Assembly (NCBI GenBank): GCA_016711325.1
Contig: JADJTH010000010.1
Coordinates: 62,001 to 126,000, forward strand
Origin: Nigerium sp.
GTDB taxonomy: Bacteria; Actinomycetota; Actinomycetes; Propionibacteriales; Propionibacteriaceae
Length of the DNA: 64,000 bases
Direction: 5' to 3'
The position numbers and the translations under genes were made by a program. Shown one piece after another: positions 7,732 through 19,074 of this stretch. The notes under the pieces are model-generated. The model was not told where the DNA came from. It saw only the letters and a program-made list of their open reading frames with translations, and made no database searches. Each line of letters opens with the position of its first letter. Positions within the stretch are counted from its first letter, which is position 1.

Positions 7732-9776
7732 CGGTAGCTCCTCGTCGCCAGCGGCACGGCCTGGTAGCTCAGCGGCTCGGCGTGCCGGGTGAACGTCATC
7801 GCGCCGCCCGGGCGCTCCGCCCCGTCGACGCTCCACGCGGACGCGAACGCCCAGCGCTGGTCATCACGGCGCGCCTCGCCGGCGTCCGCGTGCTCGGTGC
7901 GGAAGTGGGCGCCGCAGCTCTCCTGCCGATCGAGCGCGTCGACCGCCATGAGTTCGGCCAGCTCCAGGAAGTCGGCGACCCGGCCGGCCCGCTCGAGCGC
8001 TTGATTCACCTGCGCGCCCGATCCCGGGATCGCCACCTCGCGCCAGAACCGCCCCCGCAGTTCGCGGATCCGCTCGATCGCGCGCGCCAGCCCCTCCGCC
8101 GTGCGGGCCACCCCGACGTCGGCGTACATGATCTCGCCCAGCTCACGGTGGAAGTGCGACGCCGCCAGGCGACCCCCGACCCCGATCAGCGCATCCGTCC
8201 GTGCCCTCACCCGCGCGTACGCCTCACGCACGCAGGCGTCGCCGGCGTCCGGAAGCCGCGAGCCGAGCTGCCCCGACAGGTAGTTCGGGATCGAGAACGG
8301 AAGCGTGAACCAACCGTCGACGCACGCCGACAGCAGCGAGTTGGCCCCGAGCCGGTTCGCGCCGTGGTAGGCCCACCCCGCCTCGCCGCCCACGAACAGC
8401 CCCGCAATGGCGGTCATCTGGTCGTAGTCGGTCCACAGGCCGCCCATGGTGAAGTGCGCGCCGGGCGCGATCCGCATCGGCACCGAGTACGGATCCTCGC
8501 CGGTGGCGTGGGCGTACATGTCGAACAGGTTGCCGTAGCGGGCCTCCAGCACCTCGCGCCCGAGGCGTCCGATCGCGTCGGCGAAGTCGAGGTAGACCGA
8601 GTTGCGCAGCGGGCCCACGCCGTGGCCGGCGTCGATCTGCTCCTTGGCTGCCCGCGACGAGATGTCGCGCGGAGAGAGGTTGCCGAACGAGGGGTACTTG
8701 CGTTCGAGGTAGTAGTCGCGCTCGTCCTCGGGGATGTCGGCGGGCGGACGCGCATCGCCCGAACGCGCCGGCACCCAGATCCGGCCGTCGTTGCGCAGCG
8801 ACTCCGACATCAGGATCGTCTTGGACTGCCAGTGCGACGAGATCGGCAGCGCGGTGGGATGGAACTGCACGAACGAGGCGTGCGCCAACGACGCCCCGCG
8901 CCGCACCGCGCGCCACACGGCCGTGGCGTTCGAGTTCATGGCGAGCGTCGAATGGAAGTACACCGACCCGTAGCCGCCCGTGGCGAGCACCACGGCGTGT
9001 GCGGGCTGCACCCACACCTGACCGGTCGCCAGGTCGCGCGCCACCACGCCCCGGCATACGCCGTCGTCCACGACGAGGTCGAGCATCTCGGTGCGCGTGT
9101 GCAGGGCCACCGTGCCGCGGTGCACCTGCCGCTGCAGCGCCTGCGCGCCGGCGATCTGCAGCTGCTGGCCCGTCTGGCCGCGCGTGTAGTACGTCCGCGA
9201 CACCTGGACGCCGCCGAACGAGCGGGTCGCCAGGGTCCCGCCGTACTCGCGCGCGAACGGCGCGCCGATGGCATTCATGTGGTCGATCACCCGCACCGAC
9301 TCCTGGGCGAGCCGGTACGCTTCGGCCTCACGCGCCCGGAAGTCGCCGCCCTTGACGGTGTCGACGACGAACCGGTGCAGCGAGTCGCCGTCCACCTTGC
9401 GGGCGCGCGCCGCGTTGATGCCGCCCTGCGCCGCGACCGAGTGCGCCCGGCGCGCCGAGTCGTGGTAGGTGAACGCATGCACCTGGTAGCCGAGTTCGCC
9501 GAGCGCGGCGGCGACACCCGCGCCGGCCAGTCCGGTCCCCACGACGACCACCGTGAACTTCTTGGTGTTCAACGGGCTGACAAGCTTGTATGCGGCGCGG
9601 CGGCGATCCCAGGCGGTGGCCGGGTCGCCACCCGGCAGGCGTCCGTCGAGCACCGTTCCGATCCGGACGCCCGGCGCCGCGCTGGCCGGTGCCCGCCACG
9701 GCGGCGGCGTGGCCGGCACCGCGGGGCCGTGCTGCGCTGCGGCGTCCGGCTTGCCGGGTCGAGCGAAGAATCTCAT
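7728..9776 (-). CDS. sdhA: Succinate dehydrogenase flavoprotein subunit
   Basis: A 682-aa flavoprotein. The start at 9776 overlaps the sdhC stop (ATGA). About 80 proline/alanine-rich residues precede the FAD-binding fold (VVVVGTGLAGAGVAAALGEL). The SVAAQGGINAAR segment (covalent-FAD region), FVQFHPTALP and PRDISSRAAKEQ (catalytic region) are all recognisable. With the 5-helix SdhC this is the type-B succinate:menaquinone oxidoreductase seen in actinobacteria, acting at the inner face of the cytoplasmic membrane in the TCA cycle, or in reverse as fumarate reductase. Confidence 0.95.
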   Translation of the reverse strand: MRFFARPGKPDAAAQHGPAVPATPPPWRAPASAAPGVRIGTVLDGRLPGGDPATAWDRRRAAYKLVSPLNTKKFTVVVVGTGLAGAGVAAALGELGYQVHAFTYHDSARRAHSVAAQGGINAARARKVDGDSLHRFVVDTVKGGDFRAREAEAYRLAQESVRVIDHMNAIGAPFAREYGGTLATRSFGGVQVSRTYYTRGQTGQQLQIAGAQALQRQVHRGTVALHTRTEMLDLVVDDGVCRGVVARDLATGQVWVQPAHAVVLATGGYGSVYFHSTLAMNSNATAVWRAVRRGASLAHASFVQFHPTALPISSHWQSKTILMSESLRNDGRIWVPARSGDARPPADIPEDERDYYLERKYPSFGNLSPRDISSRAAKEQIDAGHGVGPLRNSVYLDFADAIGRLGREVLEARYGNLFDMYAHATGEDPYSVPMRIAPGAHFTMGGLWTDYDQMTAIAGLFVGGEAGWAYHGANRLGANSLLSACVDGWFTLPFSIPNYLSGQLGSRLPDAGDACVREAYARVRARTDALIGVGGRLAASHFHRELGEIMYADVGVARTAEGLARAIERIRELRGRFWREVAIPGSGAQVNQALERAGRVADFLELAELMAVDALDRQESCGAHFRTEHADAGEARRDDQRWAFASAWSVDGAERPGGAMTFTRHAEPLSYQAVPLATRSYR

Positions 9777-10528
9777 GCGATCCACCCCATCTGGACGGCG
9801 ATCGGAATCGCGGCGTTGCCGAGCAGCACCGCCACCGCCAGCAATCCGCCGACGGCCGACAATGTTGCGCGCCAGCGGCGCCCCATGGCGCCGAGATCGG
9901 CGGCCAGGTTCGCGAACCCCTTGGCGATGTGGACGCTCAGCAGCACCATCGCGGCCACGTAGAACCACGCGCTCCACGGACGCTGGAAACTCGCGATCAG
10001 GTTGCCGTAGGCGTGCGCGACGCCCGCCTCGGGATGCGCGAACCCCTCGGGCGCCACCGGAGCGAGGCCGAGCGTCAGGTCGAGGACGTGCACGGTCACG
10101 AACGCCAGCAGGACCACGCCCGTGACCGGCATCAGCCAGGCGCCCCACGACCGCATCCCCCTGAGCGTGACGCGGTGCCCGCCGCGCGCGCGGCGTCCGC
10201 GTGCCCAGACGATCGCCGCCGCGCCCACGTGGACGCCCAGCGCGATCACCAGGACGACCCGCAGGCCCCACAGCACCATCTCCTTGGGGAAGAACGGGTA
10301 GAACACCGCACGTAGCCAAGCCGCATAGCCGTTGAAGGCGTCCGGGCCCTGGAACACCTTGAGGTTGCCGAACAGGTGGATCGCGACGAACGCCGCCCAG
10401 ATCGCTCCGGTGATCGCCATTGCGGTCTTCAGGGACCAGGACGGCACGCCGCGATGGCGGCGCTCGCGCGGCACGGGGCTCGGTGGGCCGACCTGGATGA
10501 CGGACGAGGTGGGGCTGGAGCTGGGCAT
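9773..10528 (-). CDS. sdhC: Succinate dehydrogenase cytochrome b subunit (SdhC/FrdC type)
   Basis: A 251-aa membrane protein starting at 10528 (MPSSSPTSSVIQ) with GGAGGT just upstream. It has five hydrophobic segments, the first being MAITGAIWAAFVAIHLFGNL, whose histidine is a likely haem ligand; others include FYVAAMVLLSVHIAKGF. This is the single-polypeptide di-haem anchor of type-B enzymes, so no separate sdhD is expected and none is present. It is the first gene of the sdh operon. Confidence 0.9.
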   Translation of the reverse strand: MPSSSPTSSVIQVGPPSPVPRERRHRGVPSWSLKTAMAITGAIWAAFVAIHLFGNLKVFQGPDAFNGYAAWLRAVFYPFFPKEMVLWGLRVVLVIALGVHVGAAAIVWARGRRARGGHRVTLRGMRSWGAWLMPVTGVVLLAFVTVHVLDLTLGLAPVAPEGFAHPEAGVAHAYGNLIASFQRPWSAWFYVAAMVLLSVHIAKGFANLAADLGAMGRRWRATLSAVGGLLAVAVLLGNAAIPIAVQMGWIA

Positions 10529-10708
10529 GCGGACCTCCCTCGCCCACACGCTACCGGCGCCAGGACGGCCCCGGCAGGAGTTTCCTCCAACCGCGACCAC
10601 TCGCGGCGCGAACCCGCATTCGCCGGCCAGGGTCAGCACAGCCGGCACACAACAAGACCGGGCTGAATGGTTCCCAGACCGCACCGCCGGACGATACGGA
10701 GAACACCG

Positions 10709-11362
10709 ATGACCACGCTCGCCCTGACCGCCATCGACGTGGTCGCCATCACCGCGCTGACGTTCGGCCTCTACTTTCGGCGTCATCGCCGACGCGATCT
10801 GGTGGTCGCGTTCCTCGGCGTCAACGTCGGCGTGCTCGCCGTCGCACTCGTGCTCAGCACCTCCACGGCTGGACTCGGACTCGGCCTGGGCCTGTTCGGG
10901 GTCCTGTCGATCATCCGGCTGCGCTCGACGGAGATCAGCCAACGCGAGGTCGCCTACTACTTCGCTGCACTCGCGCTCGGCCTGATCGCGGGCATCGGCA
11001 CCGACCTCGCGGTCGCGGGTGGGCTGATGACGCTCATCGTCACCGGCCTGTGGATCGGCGACCATCCGGGCCTGCTCGGCGGCGCACGCCAGCAGACGGT
11101 CACCCTCGACCGCGCGATCGCCGACGAGGCCGAGCTTCGCGGCGAACTGGCGTCGCTGCTCGGTGGTCGGATCGACCGGGTCGCCGTGCAGCACCTCGAC
11201 CTGGTGCGCGACCTCACCGTCGTCGACGTCCGCTACCACCTGCCCGGGCGCCGCCGGCCGGCGCCCGACACGGCACCTGCCTCGACGGCGAGAACGCTCC
11301 CGAGCGGCCCGTCGCGCGCGTTTGTCCCGGCGTCCGTCCCCCAGGAGGTGCGCACCCGATGA
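10709..11362 (+). CDS. DUF4956 membrane protein
   Basis: A 217-aa protein from the ATG at 10709 (GGAG upstream). Four hydrophobic segments fill the first ~130 residues, including the family signature LFGVLSIIRLRSTEIS after a glycine-rich turn. A soluble tail with a ferredoxin-like pattern follows. DUF4956 proteins are repeatedly found beside VTC-domain proteins, as here, where the stop overlaps the next ATG (ATGA). A membrane partner for the VTC protein is the natural inference; biochemical function is unknown. The gene is divergent from sdhC across a 180-bp gap. Confidence 0.8.
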   Translation: MTTLALTAIDVVAITALTFGLYFRRHRRRDLVVAFLGVNVGVLAVALVLSTSTAGLGLGLGLFGVLSIIRLRSTEISQREVAYYFAALALGLIAGIGTDLAVAGGLMTLIVTGLWIGDHPGLLGGARQQTVTLDRAIADEAELRGELASLLGGRIDRVAVQHLDLVRDLTVVDVRYHLPGRRRPAPDTAPASTARTLPSGPSRAFVPASVPQEVRTR

Positions 11363-12135
11363 GCATCCTGACCACTCGGCGATTCACGGCCGTCGGCCTG
11401 GACGAGCTCATCGCCGAGGCGTCGCTGCTGACCCGCATCGATCGCAAGTACCTGCTCGCCGAGACCGAGGCGTCCGCCCTGCTGACCGCGCTCGACCCGC
11501 GCACCCGGGTGCTGACGATCGAGGGGCGCACCCGCTTCCGCTATGCCTCGACCTACTTCGACACCGACGCTCTGATCAGCTACCACCAGGCCGCCTACGG
11601 ACGCCGCCGCCGCTTCAAGGTGCGCACCCGCGACTACCTGGACGCCGGCACCGCCTTCCTCGAGGTGAAGGTGCGCGGCAACCGCGACATCACCGTCAAG
11701 GACAGGATCGAGCACGATCCCGCCGCCGGCGCCCACCTGACCCCGGACGAGCGCCGATTTGTCCGCGACACCCTGGACGCCTGCCGCCTGAACGGCTCGC
11801 TCACCGACGACCTCCACCCGGCCCTGTCCACCCGCTACACGCGGATCACGCTGCTGCCGCCCGAGGACGACACCCGGATCACCCTCGACACCGGGCTCAC
11901 CTGGGACGACGGCATCGGGGAGCTCACCCTGCCGGGCGTGGTGATCATCGAGACCAAGTCAGGCCTCCGCCCGTCCGCGATCGACCGGCTGCTGTGGCAG
12001 GCCGGCCACCGCCCGCAGTCCCTGAGCAAGTACGCGACCGGCACGGCCGCCCTGCGCCGCGACATGCCGGCCAACAAGTGGGCACGCGTCATCCGCCGCC
12101 ACTTCCCGGCCGACGAGCTCGCCCACGCGGCCTGA
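11359..12135 (+). CDS. VTC-domain (polyphosphate polymerase-like) protein
   Basis: A 258-aa protein forming most of a VTC/triphosphate-tunnel fold. Conserved basic and acidic strands are visible: LLTRIDRKYLL, YASTYFDTD, RRRFKVRTRDY, FLEVKVRG, TRYTRITLLPP and VIIETKS. In eukaryotes this domain makes polyphosphate from ATP; bacterial stand-alone forms are less well characterised. It is translationally coupled to the DUF4956 gene. There is no SPX domain or membrane segment, so membrane attachment would depend on the partner. Confidence 0.82.
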   Translation: MSILTTRRFTAVGLDELIAEASLLTRIDRKYLLAETEASALLTALDPRTRVLTIEGRTRFRYASTYFDTDALISYHQAAYGRRRRFKVRTRDYLDAGTAFLEVKVRGNRDITVKDRIEHDPAAGAHLTPDERRFVRDTLDACRLNGSLTDDLHPALSTRYTRITLLPPEDDTRITLDTGLTWDDGIGELTLPGVVIIETKSGLRPSAIDRLLWQAGHRPQSLSKYATGTAALRRDMPANKWARVIRRHFPADELAHAA

Positions 12136-12229
12136 CGCGCGAGCGCTCCACGCGCCGGGGGATCTGGACGTGCGTCGAGGAAGGGCGTGGGGTGCGCGAG
12201 GGGTTCTCGGCCGAACATGGGGGAAACCT

Positions 12230-12249
12230 GTGGCCCGACAGAGGGCCAC
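12230..12249. repeat. Short palindromic repeat, GTGGCCC family, copy 1
   Basis: GTGGCCC-GACAGA-GGGCCAC is a perfect 7-bp stem with a 6-base loop. The flanks also resemble the copy at 18095-18116 (for example CCACCATC here versus CCGCCATC there, just downstream), so this looks like a dispersed ~45-bp repeat rather than a chance hairpin. Confidence 0.5.
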
Positions 12250-12530
12250 GAGTCACCACCATCCGAGCGCCCGACGACGTGGCGCCGCTCACCCGTGATG
12301 GTGAGGTGGATGAACGATCCACACCATCACCATCGGGGGTTGACATGGCCGTGACACAAGATCGACCTGCACTGGCTCTTCGGATACTGGAGCGCTGCGT
12401 CCGTCGCCGAGCACGGCCTCGAGACCAGCAACGTGCATGCTCCCGCCCTTGTCGACACGGACGTCGCCACCGCGGCGCGTTGTTCGGGTGAGGCCGAGTA
12501 CCTCGAACTCGTGCCGATATGGCCGGCTTC

Positions 12531-12592
12531 TTGCCTACGATCGGAACTCGTGCGCACGAAATTCCGTAGGCGAGAGTTCCGATCGTAGGCAA
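12531..12592. repeat. Long palindromic element (recF family), intergenic copy
   Basis: Perfect 19-bp arms (12531-12549 and 12574-12592) flank a 24-base loop containing TGCGCACGAAATT. The arms carry GCCTACGATCGGAACTC. The same architecture and loop core occur inside recF at 19554-19617. Read on the minus strand, the copy encodes LPTIGTLAYGISCARVPIVG, nearly the peptide inserted in RecF, although here it is not inside a recognised gene. Confidence 0.75.
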
Positions 12593-12735
12593 CAACGAAA
12601 TCCGGGCGGCGGGTTGGCGCCGGCGGTCGGCTTGACGGGGTCGACGTCCTCACGGCAGGCGGTGTGCGACGTTCGTATTTCGGACGCCCACTCCGCCCAA
12701 CCGAGGCCGACGGAGCATACCCTCACGCCACGCCC

Positions 12736-13132
12736 TCAATCTTCGGCGAGCGTCAGCTCCAGACCGCCGAGGATGTTCGCCGACAGGTTGTACAAGAACG
12801 CGAAGATCGTACCGAGCGCGGTGAGGATCACGACGTTGATCACGGCGAACAGCGTCGTCGCGGCCATCAGCTTGTTGGTGTTGATGAAGTCCTCGACCCG
12901 GACCGTCGTCTGGTCCTGGTCGCTGGCCAACAGCATCGTCAGGACGCTGTTGACCGCCTCGACCGTCCCCGACGCGTTCACCAGCGCCCACAGCACGTAG
13001 ACGGCGACCCACAGCATGATGCCGGCCGCGATCGAGAACAGGAACGAGGTCTTCATCACCGACCACGGGTCGACCCGAGAGATCCGCAGCCGGGCACGCC
13101 GCGTCCGCGGACTCGACCGCGTCGTCTGAGTG

Positions 13133-13140
<8 letters not shown>
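12736..13140 (-). CDS. DUF3566 membrane protein downstream of gyrA
   Basis: A 134-aa protein from a GTG at 13140 that overlaps the gyrA stop by 8 bases. A basic N-terminus (RTRRARLRISRVDPW) precedes two membrane helices (SIAAGIMLWVAVYVLWALV and LFAVINVVILTALGTIFAFL) separated by an extracytoplasmic or cytoplasmic loop. DUF3566 proteins sit directly after gyrA in most actinobacteria, which supports the call; their function is unknown. Co-transcription with gyrA is very likely given the overlap. Confidence 0.88.
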
Positions 13141-15766
<2,626 letters not shown>

Positions 15767-15776
15767 GGCTTCTTTC

Positions 15777-17852
15777 TCAGATGTCGAGGAACCGGACGTC
15801 CTTGGCGTTGCGCTGGATGAAGCTCCGGCGCTGCTCGACGTCTTCGCCCATCAGGATGCTGAACAGATCGGACGCCGAGGCGGCGTCGTCGAGGGTCACC
15901 TGGGCCAGCGTGCGCTGATCGGGATCCATCGTGGTGTTCCACAGGTCTTCGGCGTCCATCTCGCCGAGGCCCTTGTAGCGCTGGATCGGGTTCACGTTCG
16001 GCAGCTTCTTGCCCTCGGCCAGGCCCTGGTCGCGCAAACGGTCGCGCTCGTCGTCGGAGTACGCCAGCTCGTGCGACGCGTTCGTCCAGCGAAGCCGGAA
16101 CAGCGGTGGCTGCGCGAGGTACACGTGACCGGCCGAGATCAACGGACGCAGGAACCGGAACAGCAGCGTGAGCAACAGCGTGCGGATGTGCGCGCCGTCG
16201 ACGTCGGCGTCCGCCATCAGGACGATCTTGTGATAGCGCAACCGGTCGACGTCGAAGTCGTCGGAGAAGCCGGTGCCGAGCGCGTTGAAGATCGCCTCGA
16301 CCTCCTTGTTGGCGAGGATCTTGTCGAGCCGCGCCTTCTCGACGTTCAGGATCTTGCCGCGGATCGGCAGGATCGCCTGGGTGCGCGGATCGCGTCCGCC
16401 CTTGGCCGAGCCGCCCGCGGAGTCGCCCTCGACGATGAACACCTCGCACTCGACCGGGTTGCGGCTGGAGCAGTCGGCGAGCTTGCCGGGCAGGCTCGTG
16501 GAGCCGAGCAGGCCCTTGCGGCTGCGGGCCATGTCGCGCGCCTTGCGGGCCGCCAGCCGGGCGGACGCGGCCGCCTGCGACTTGCGGATGATGTCCTTGC
16601 CCTCGGCCGGATTCTTCTCGAACCAGTCGCCGAGCAGGTCGTTGACGACCTTCTGCACGAAGCTCTTCGCCTCGGTATTGCCGAGCTTGGTCTTCGTCTG
16701 GCCCTCGAACTGCGGCTCGGCGAGCTTCACCGAGATGATCGCGGTCAGGCCTTCGCGGATATCGTCGCCGGACGGGCGGTCCTCGGGCTTCTTGATCATC
16801 CCCCATTGGGCGCCCCACCGGTTCACGGTGTTGGTGAGGGCGGCGCGGAACCCCTCTTCGTGCGTGCCGCCCTCGTGGGTGTTGATCGCGTTGGCGAACG
16901 TGTGCACCGACTCGTTGAACGAGCCGTTCCACTGCATGGCGACCTCGAGCGAGAGCCGATCGTCGGGTGAATCGGCGTCGATCGCGATCACCGTCGGGTG
17001 GATGGTCTCCTTCTTGCCGGTGAGGTACTTCACGTAGTCGATCAGGCCGTCGTCATAGCGGTAGGTCACCTCGCGCTGATGCGCGGTCACGTCGCCGTTG
17101 TCGTCGAGGAAGTCGTCGTTGTCGGTGTCCGTGTCGGCGTCCGCACCCTCGTCGTTGGCCGGACGCCGATCGATGAGGGTGATCGTCAGGCCCTTGTTGA
17201 GGAAGCACATCTCGCGGAACCGCGCCGACAGCGTCTTCCAGTTGTAATGGGTCGTCTCGAAGATGCCCGGCGAGGCGTAGAACGTGACCGTGGTGCCGAT
17301 CTCGTCGTCGCCGCTCAGCGGATCGAGGCGCTGCAGGTCGGCGTCCGGCACGCCGAGCGAGAACTCCTGGTGCCAGTGATAGCCGTCGCGACGAACATCC
17401 ACCAACATCGTGTCGGACAGAGCGTTCACCACGGACGCGCCCACACCGTGCAGGCCACCGGACACCTTGTAGCCGCCCGTGCCGAACTTGCCGCCGGCGT
17501 GCAGCACGGTCAGCGCCAGCGTGACCGCGGGGATCTTCTCCTTGGGGTGCAGGTCGACCGGGAAGCCGCGCCCGTTGTCGGTGACCCGGACGCCGTCGCC
17601 CGGAAGCAGTTCGACCGTGATGGTGTCGCAGTAGCCGGCAAGGGCCTCGTCGACGGAGTTGTCGACGATCTCGTAGACCAGGTGGTGCAGTCCGCGCTCT
17701 CCGGTCGAGCCGATGTACATGCCCGGACGCTTACGGACGGCCTCGAGACCCTCCAGAACGGTGATCGCGCTGGCGTCGTACTTGCCCTCTTCGACCGCGT
17801 GCGCTGCAGCACCGGCCGTACGGGCGCCGTTGTGGCCATTGGTTGCCGTCAC
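15777..17852 (-). CDS. gyrB: DNA gyrase subunit B
   Basis: A 691-aa ATPase subunit. The GTG at 17852 is preferred because AAGGAGA lies about 11 bases upstream; an ATG at 17927 would add 25 basic residues. The GHKL ATP site is seen in EIVDNSVDEALAG and SGGLHGVGASVVN, the TOPRIM domain in EGDSAGGSAKGGRD and PIRGKILNVEKA, and the C-terminal GyrA contact in YKGLGEMDAEDLWNTT. A strongly acidic insertion (DEGADADTDTDNDDF) occurs in the transducer region; similar acidic loops occur in other actinobacteria. Paired with gyrA. Confidence 0.97.
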   Translation of the reverse strand: MTATNGHNGARTAGAAAHAVEEGKYDASAITVLEGLEAVRKRPGMYIGSTGERGLHHLVYEIVDNSVDEALAGYCDTITVELLPGDGVRVTDNGRGFPVDLHPKEKIPAVTLALTVLHAGGKFGTGGYKVSGGLHGVGASVVNALSDTMLVDVRRDGYHWHQEFSLGVPDADLQRLDPLSGDDEIGTTVTFYASPGIFETTHYNWKTLSARFREMCFLNKGLTITLIDRRPANDEGADADTDTDNDDFLDDNGDVTAHQREVTYRYDDGLIDYVKYLTGKKETIHPTVIAIDADSPDDRLSLEVAMQWNGSFNESVHTFANAINTHEGGTHEEGFRAALTNTVNRWGAQWGMIKKPEDRPSGDDIREGLTAIISVKLAEPQFEGQTKTKLGNTEAKSFVQKVVNDLLGDWFEKNPAEGKDIIRKSQAAASARLAARKARDMARSRKGLLGSTSLPGKLADCSSRNPVECEVFIVEGDSAGGSAKGGRDPRTQAILPIRGKILNVEKARLDKILANKEVEAIFNALGTGFSDDFDVDRLRYHKIVLMADADVDGAHIRTLLLTLLFRFLRPLISAGHVYLAQPPLFRLRWTNASHELAYSDDERDRLRDQGLAEGKKLPNVNPIQRYKGLGEMDAEDLWNTTMDPDQRTLAQVTLDDAASASDLFSILMGEDVEQRRSFIQRNAKDVRFLDI

Positions 17853-18222
17853 AGGCTCTCTTCTCCTTGCACGCGGACGCCGCCCACGACTGAACGGTGC
17901 GGGGCGGCGCCATCGGAACTCCCCCATCTTACTAGGTAAGCCTCACCCGGGACCGTTCTGTGAGCGTCGCGGACGGGGTTTCTCGCGCTCCGCGGTCTCA
18001 GGAGACGCTGTGGGCGCCTCGACCCCCGTTTCAATGCGGGGGTACCTGCCCGGGTTCGACGCCGATCAGCGACCGCGTTCAGATGAGGGCAACTCGTGGC
18101 CCTTAGTCGGGCCACGGGTTTCCGCCATCTCGCAGGCGACCGGCCTGGACGTGCAGCAGCCGGAGCTGCCGGCGGGAGCGGCCCAGGACGATCTCCCGAC
18201 CCCGCTCCACCCGAGAAGCTGG
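17853..18222. other. Gene-free gap upstream of gyrB
   Basis: About 370 bp between the gyrB start and a decayed vapC. The part next to gyrB should hold the gyrBA promoter on the minus strand, but I could not fix the -35/-10 boxes. It contains the second GTGGCCC palindrome (18095-18116). No gene was recognised. Confidence 0.5.
18095..18116. repeat. Short palindromic repeat, GTGGCCC family, copy 2
   Basis: CGTGGCCC-TTAGTC-GGGCCACG is a perfect 8-bp stem with a 6-base loop. It is related to the copy at 12230-12249 in stem and in flanking bases. Confidence 0.5.
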
Positions 18223-18541
18223 CTACGGACTGAGCCGGAAGGGCGATTTCAGGCCGGGGAACATCGGGAAGTGGCGGACGTTGGGCGTCGCGAGGTCGAG
18301 GCCGCGCTCGTGGGCGGTACCCGCGATGAGGTGGTCGGGGATACCGATCGCCCCGTGGCTGCGGCGGTACTGCCGCATGAAGGCGCCGGCTCGGCGCGCG
18401 ATCGCGTCGGTCACCGGCTCGACCCCTGAAGGCCGAAAGCAGGCGAATCGACCTCGTGACGCTCGGCCGAACGCATGCCGTCCGTCAGCTCGGCGACGGT
18501 CACGGCGCTGATCGCCAACGGCCCCTCGAGCCGGGCGCCCT
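18223..18541 (-). pseudogene. Decayed VapC-type PIN-domain toxin
   Basis: Two frames together read as the middle and end of a VapC ribonuclease. The upstream frame (18541 to about 18415) gives LAISAVTVAELTDGMRSAE, the usual second strand and helix of PIN domains. It then meets a stop, and the next frame gives EPVTDAIARRAGAFMRQYR and IPDHLIAGTAHERGLDLATP, the usual third catalytic region. A frameshift separates the halves. The N-terminal part with the first catalytic Asp is missing; it would fall inside the dciA gene. No vapB antitoxin is nearby. It is a non-functional remnant. Confidence 0.65.
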
Positions 18542-18543
18542 CC

Positions 18544-19074
18544 TCAGCCGTAGGTGTCGCGCGGGCCTCGGCCCTTCACCGTGCGCGGGCCGTGGCGCCA
18601 GCTCGGCGCCTCGGGGCCGAGGATCCGCACCTGCGTCACCGTTCCCTGACCCAGGCTGTCGTTCATGCGGGCGACCAGCCGCGGCGCCATCAGCCGCAGC
18701 TGAGACGCCCAGGCCGTCGACGTCGTGCGCACCACCAGCACCCGATCCCGGTACGCCTCTGGTCTCGAATGTTCGGCGACCGCCGGCCCGACCAGTTCGG
18801 CCCAGCGTCCGAGCAGCAGGTGCACGTTGACCTCCGTCGTCCAACCGCGCGCCTGAATCACGCCCTCGAGCGCCTCGCCGAGCGCCATCGGCTCGGCCTT
18901 GCCTCGGCCGGACGCCCGGGGCGTCCGCCTCTTGGCCTTCTTCTTCGGCCCCGACGCGGGGATCGACCGTCCGGCCGCGGCCGCGATCTGCCTGGCCAGG
19001 TCGAGACCGGTCGGCTCGAACGGCACGCCTTCCTCGGCGGCGTCGGGGTCGGACGGCCTGGCGTCGTCAGTCAT
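18544..19074 (-). CDS. dciA: DUF721/DciA-like protein
   Basis: A 176-aa protein from the ATG at 19074, which overlaps the recF stop (ATGA). An acidic, then lysine-rich N-terminus (GPKKKAKRRTPRAS) precedes the DUF721 domain: ALEGVIQARGWTTEVNVHLL, GRWAELVGPAVAEHSRPE, LVVRTTSTAWASQLRLMAP and the end motif VRILGPEAPSW. DUF721 proteins in this position between recF and gyrB are homologous to DciA, the ancestral loader or recruiter of the replicative helicase in bacteria lacking DnaC/DnaI. The symbol is given by homology and position. Confidence 0.85.
   Translation of the reverse strand: MTDDARPSDPDAAEEGVPFEPTGLDLARQIAAAAGRSIPASGPKKKAKRRTPRASGRGKAEPMALGEALEGVIQARGWTTEVNVHLLLGRWAELVGPAVAEHSRPEAYRDRVLVVRTTSTAWASQLRLMAPRLVARMNDSLGQGTVTQVRILGPEAPSWRHGPRTVKGRGPRDTYG

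Larger units (their letters stand above)
12136..12735. other. Gene-free gap with palindromic repeats
   Basis: This 600-bp stretch lies between the convergent ends of the VTC gene and the DUF3566 gene. No convincing gene was found. It holds one short GTGGCCC dyad (12230-12249) and one long palindromic element (12531-12592). The rest shows nothing I can name; tRNA genes, which often follow gyrA in actinobacteria, were not recognised. Confidence 0.6.

Noticed and set aside
18040..18070. T-loop-like GGTTCGA, suggesting a tRNA near gyrB
   Set aside because: No acceptor, D or anticodon stem could be built around it.
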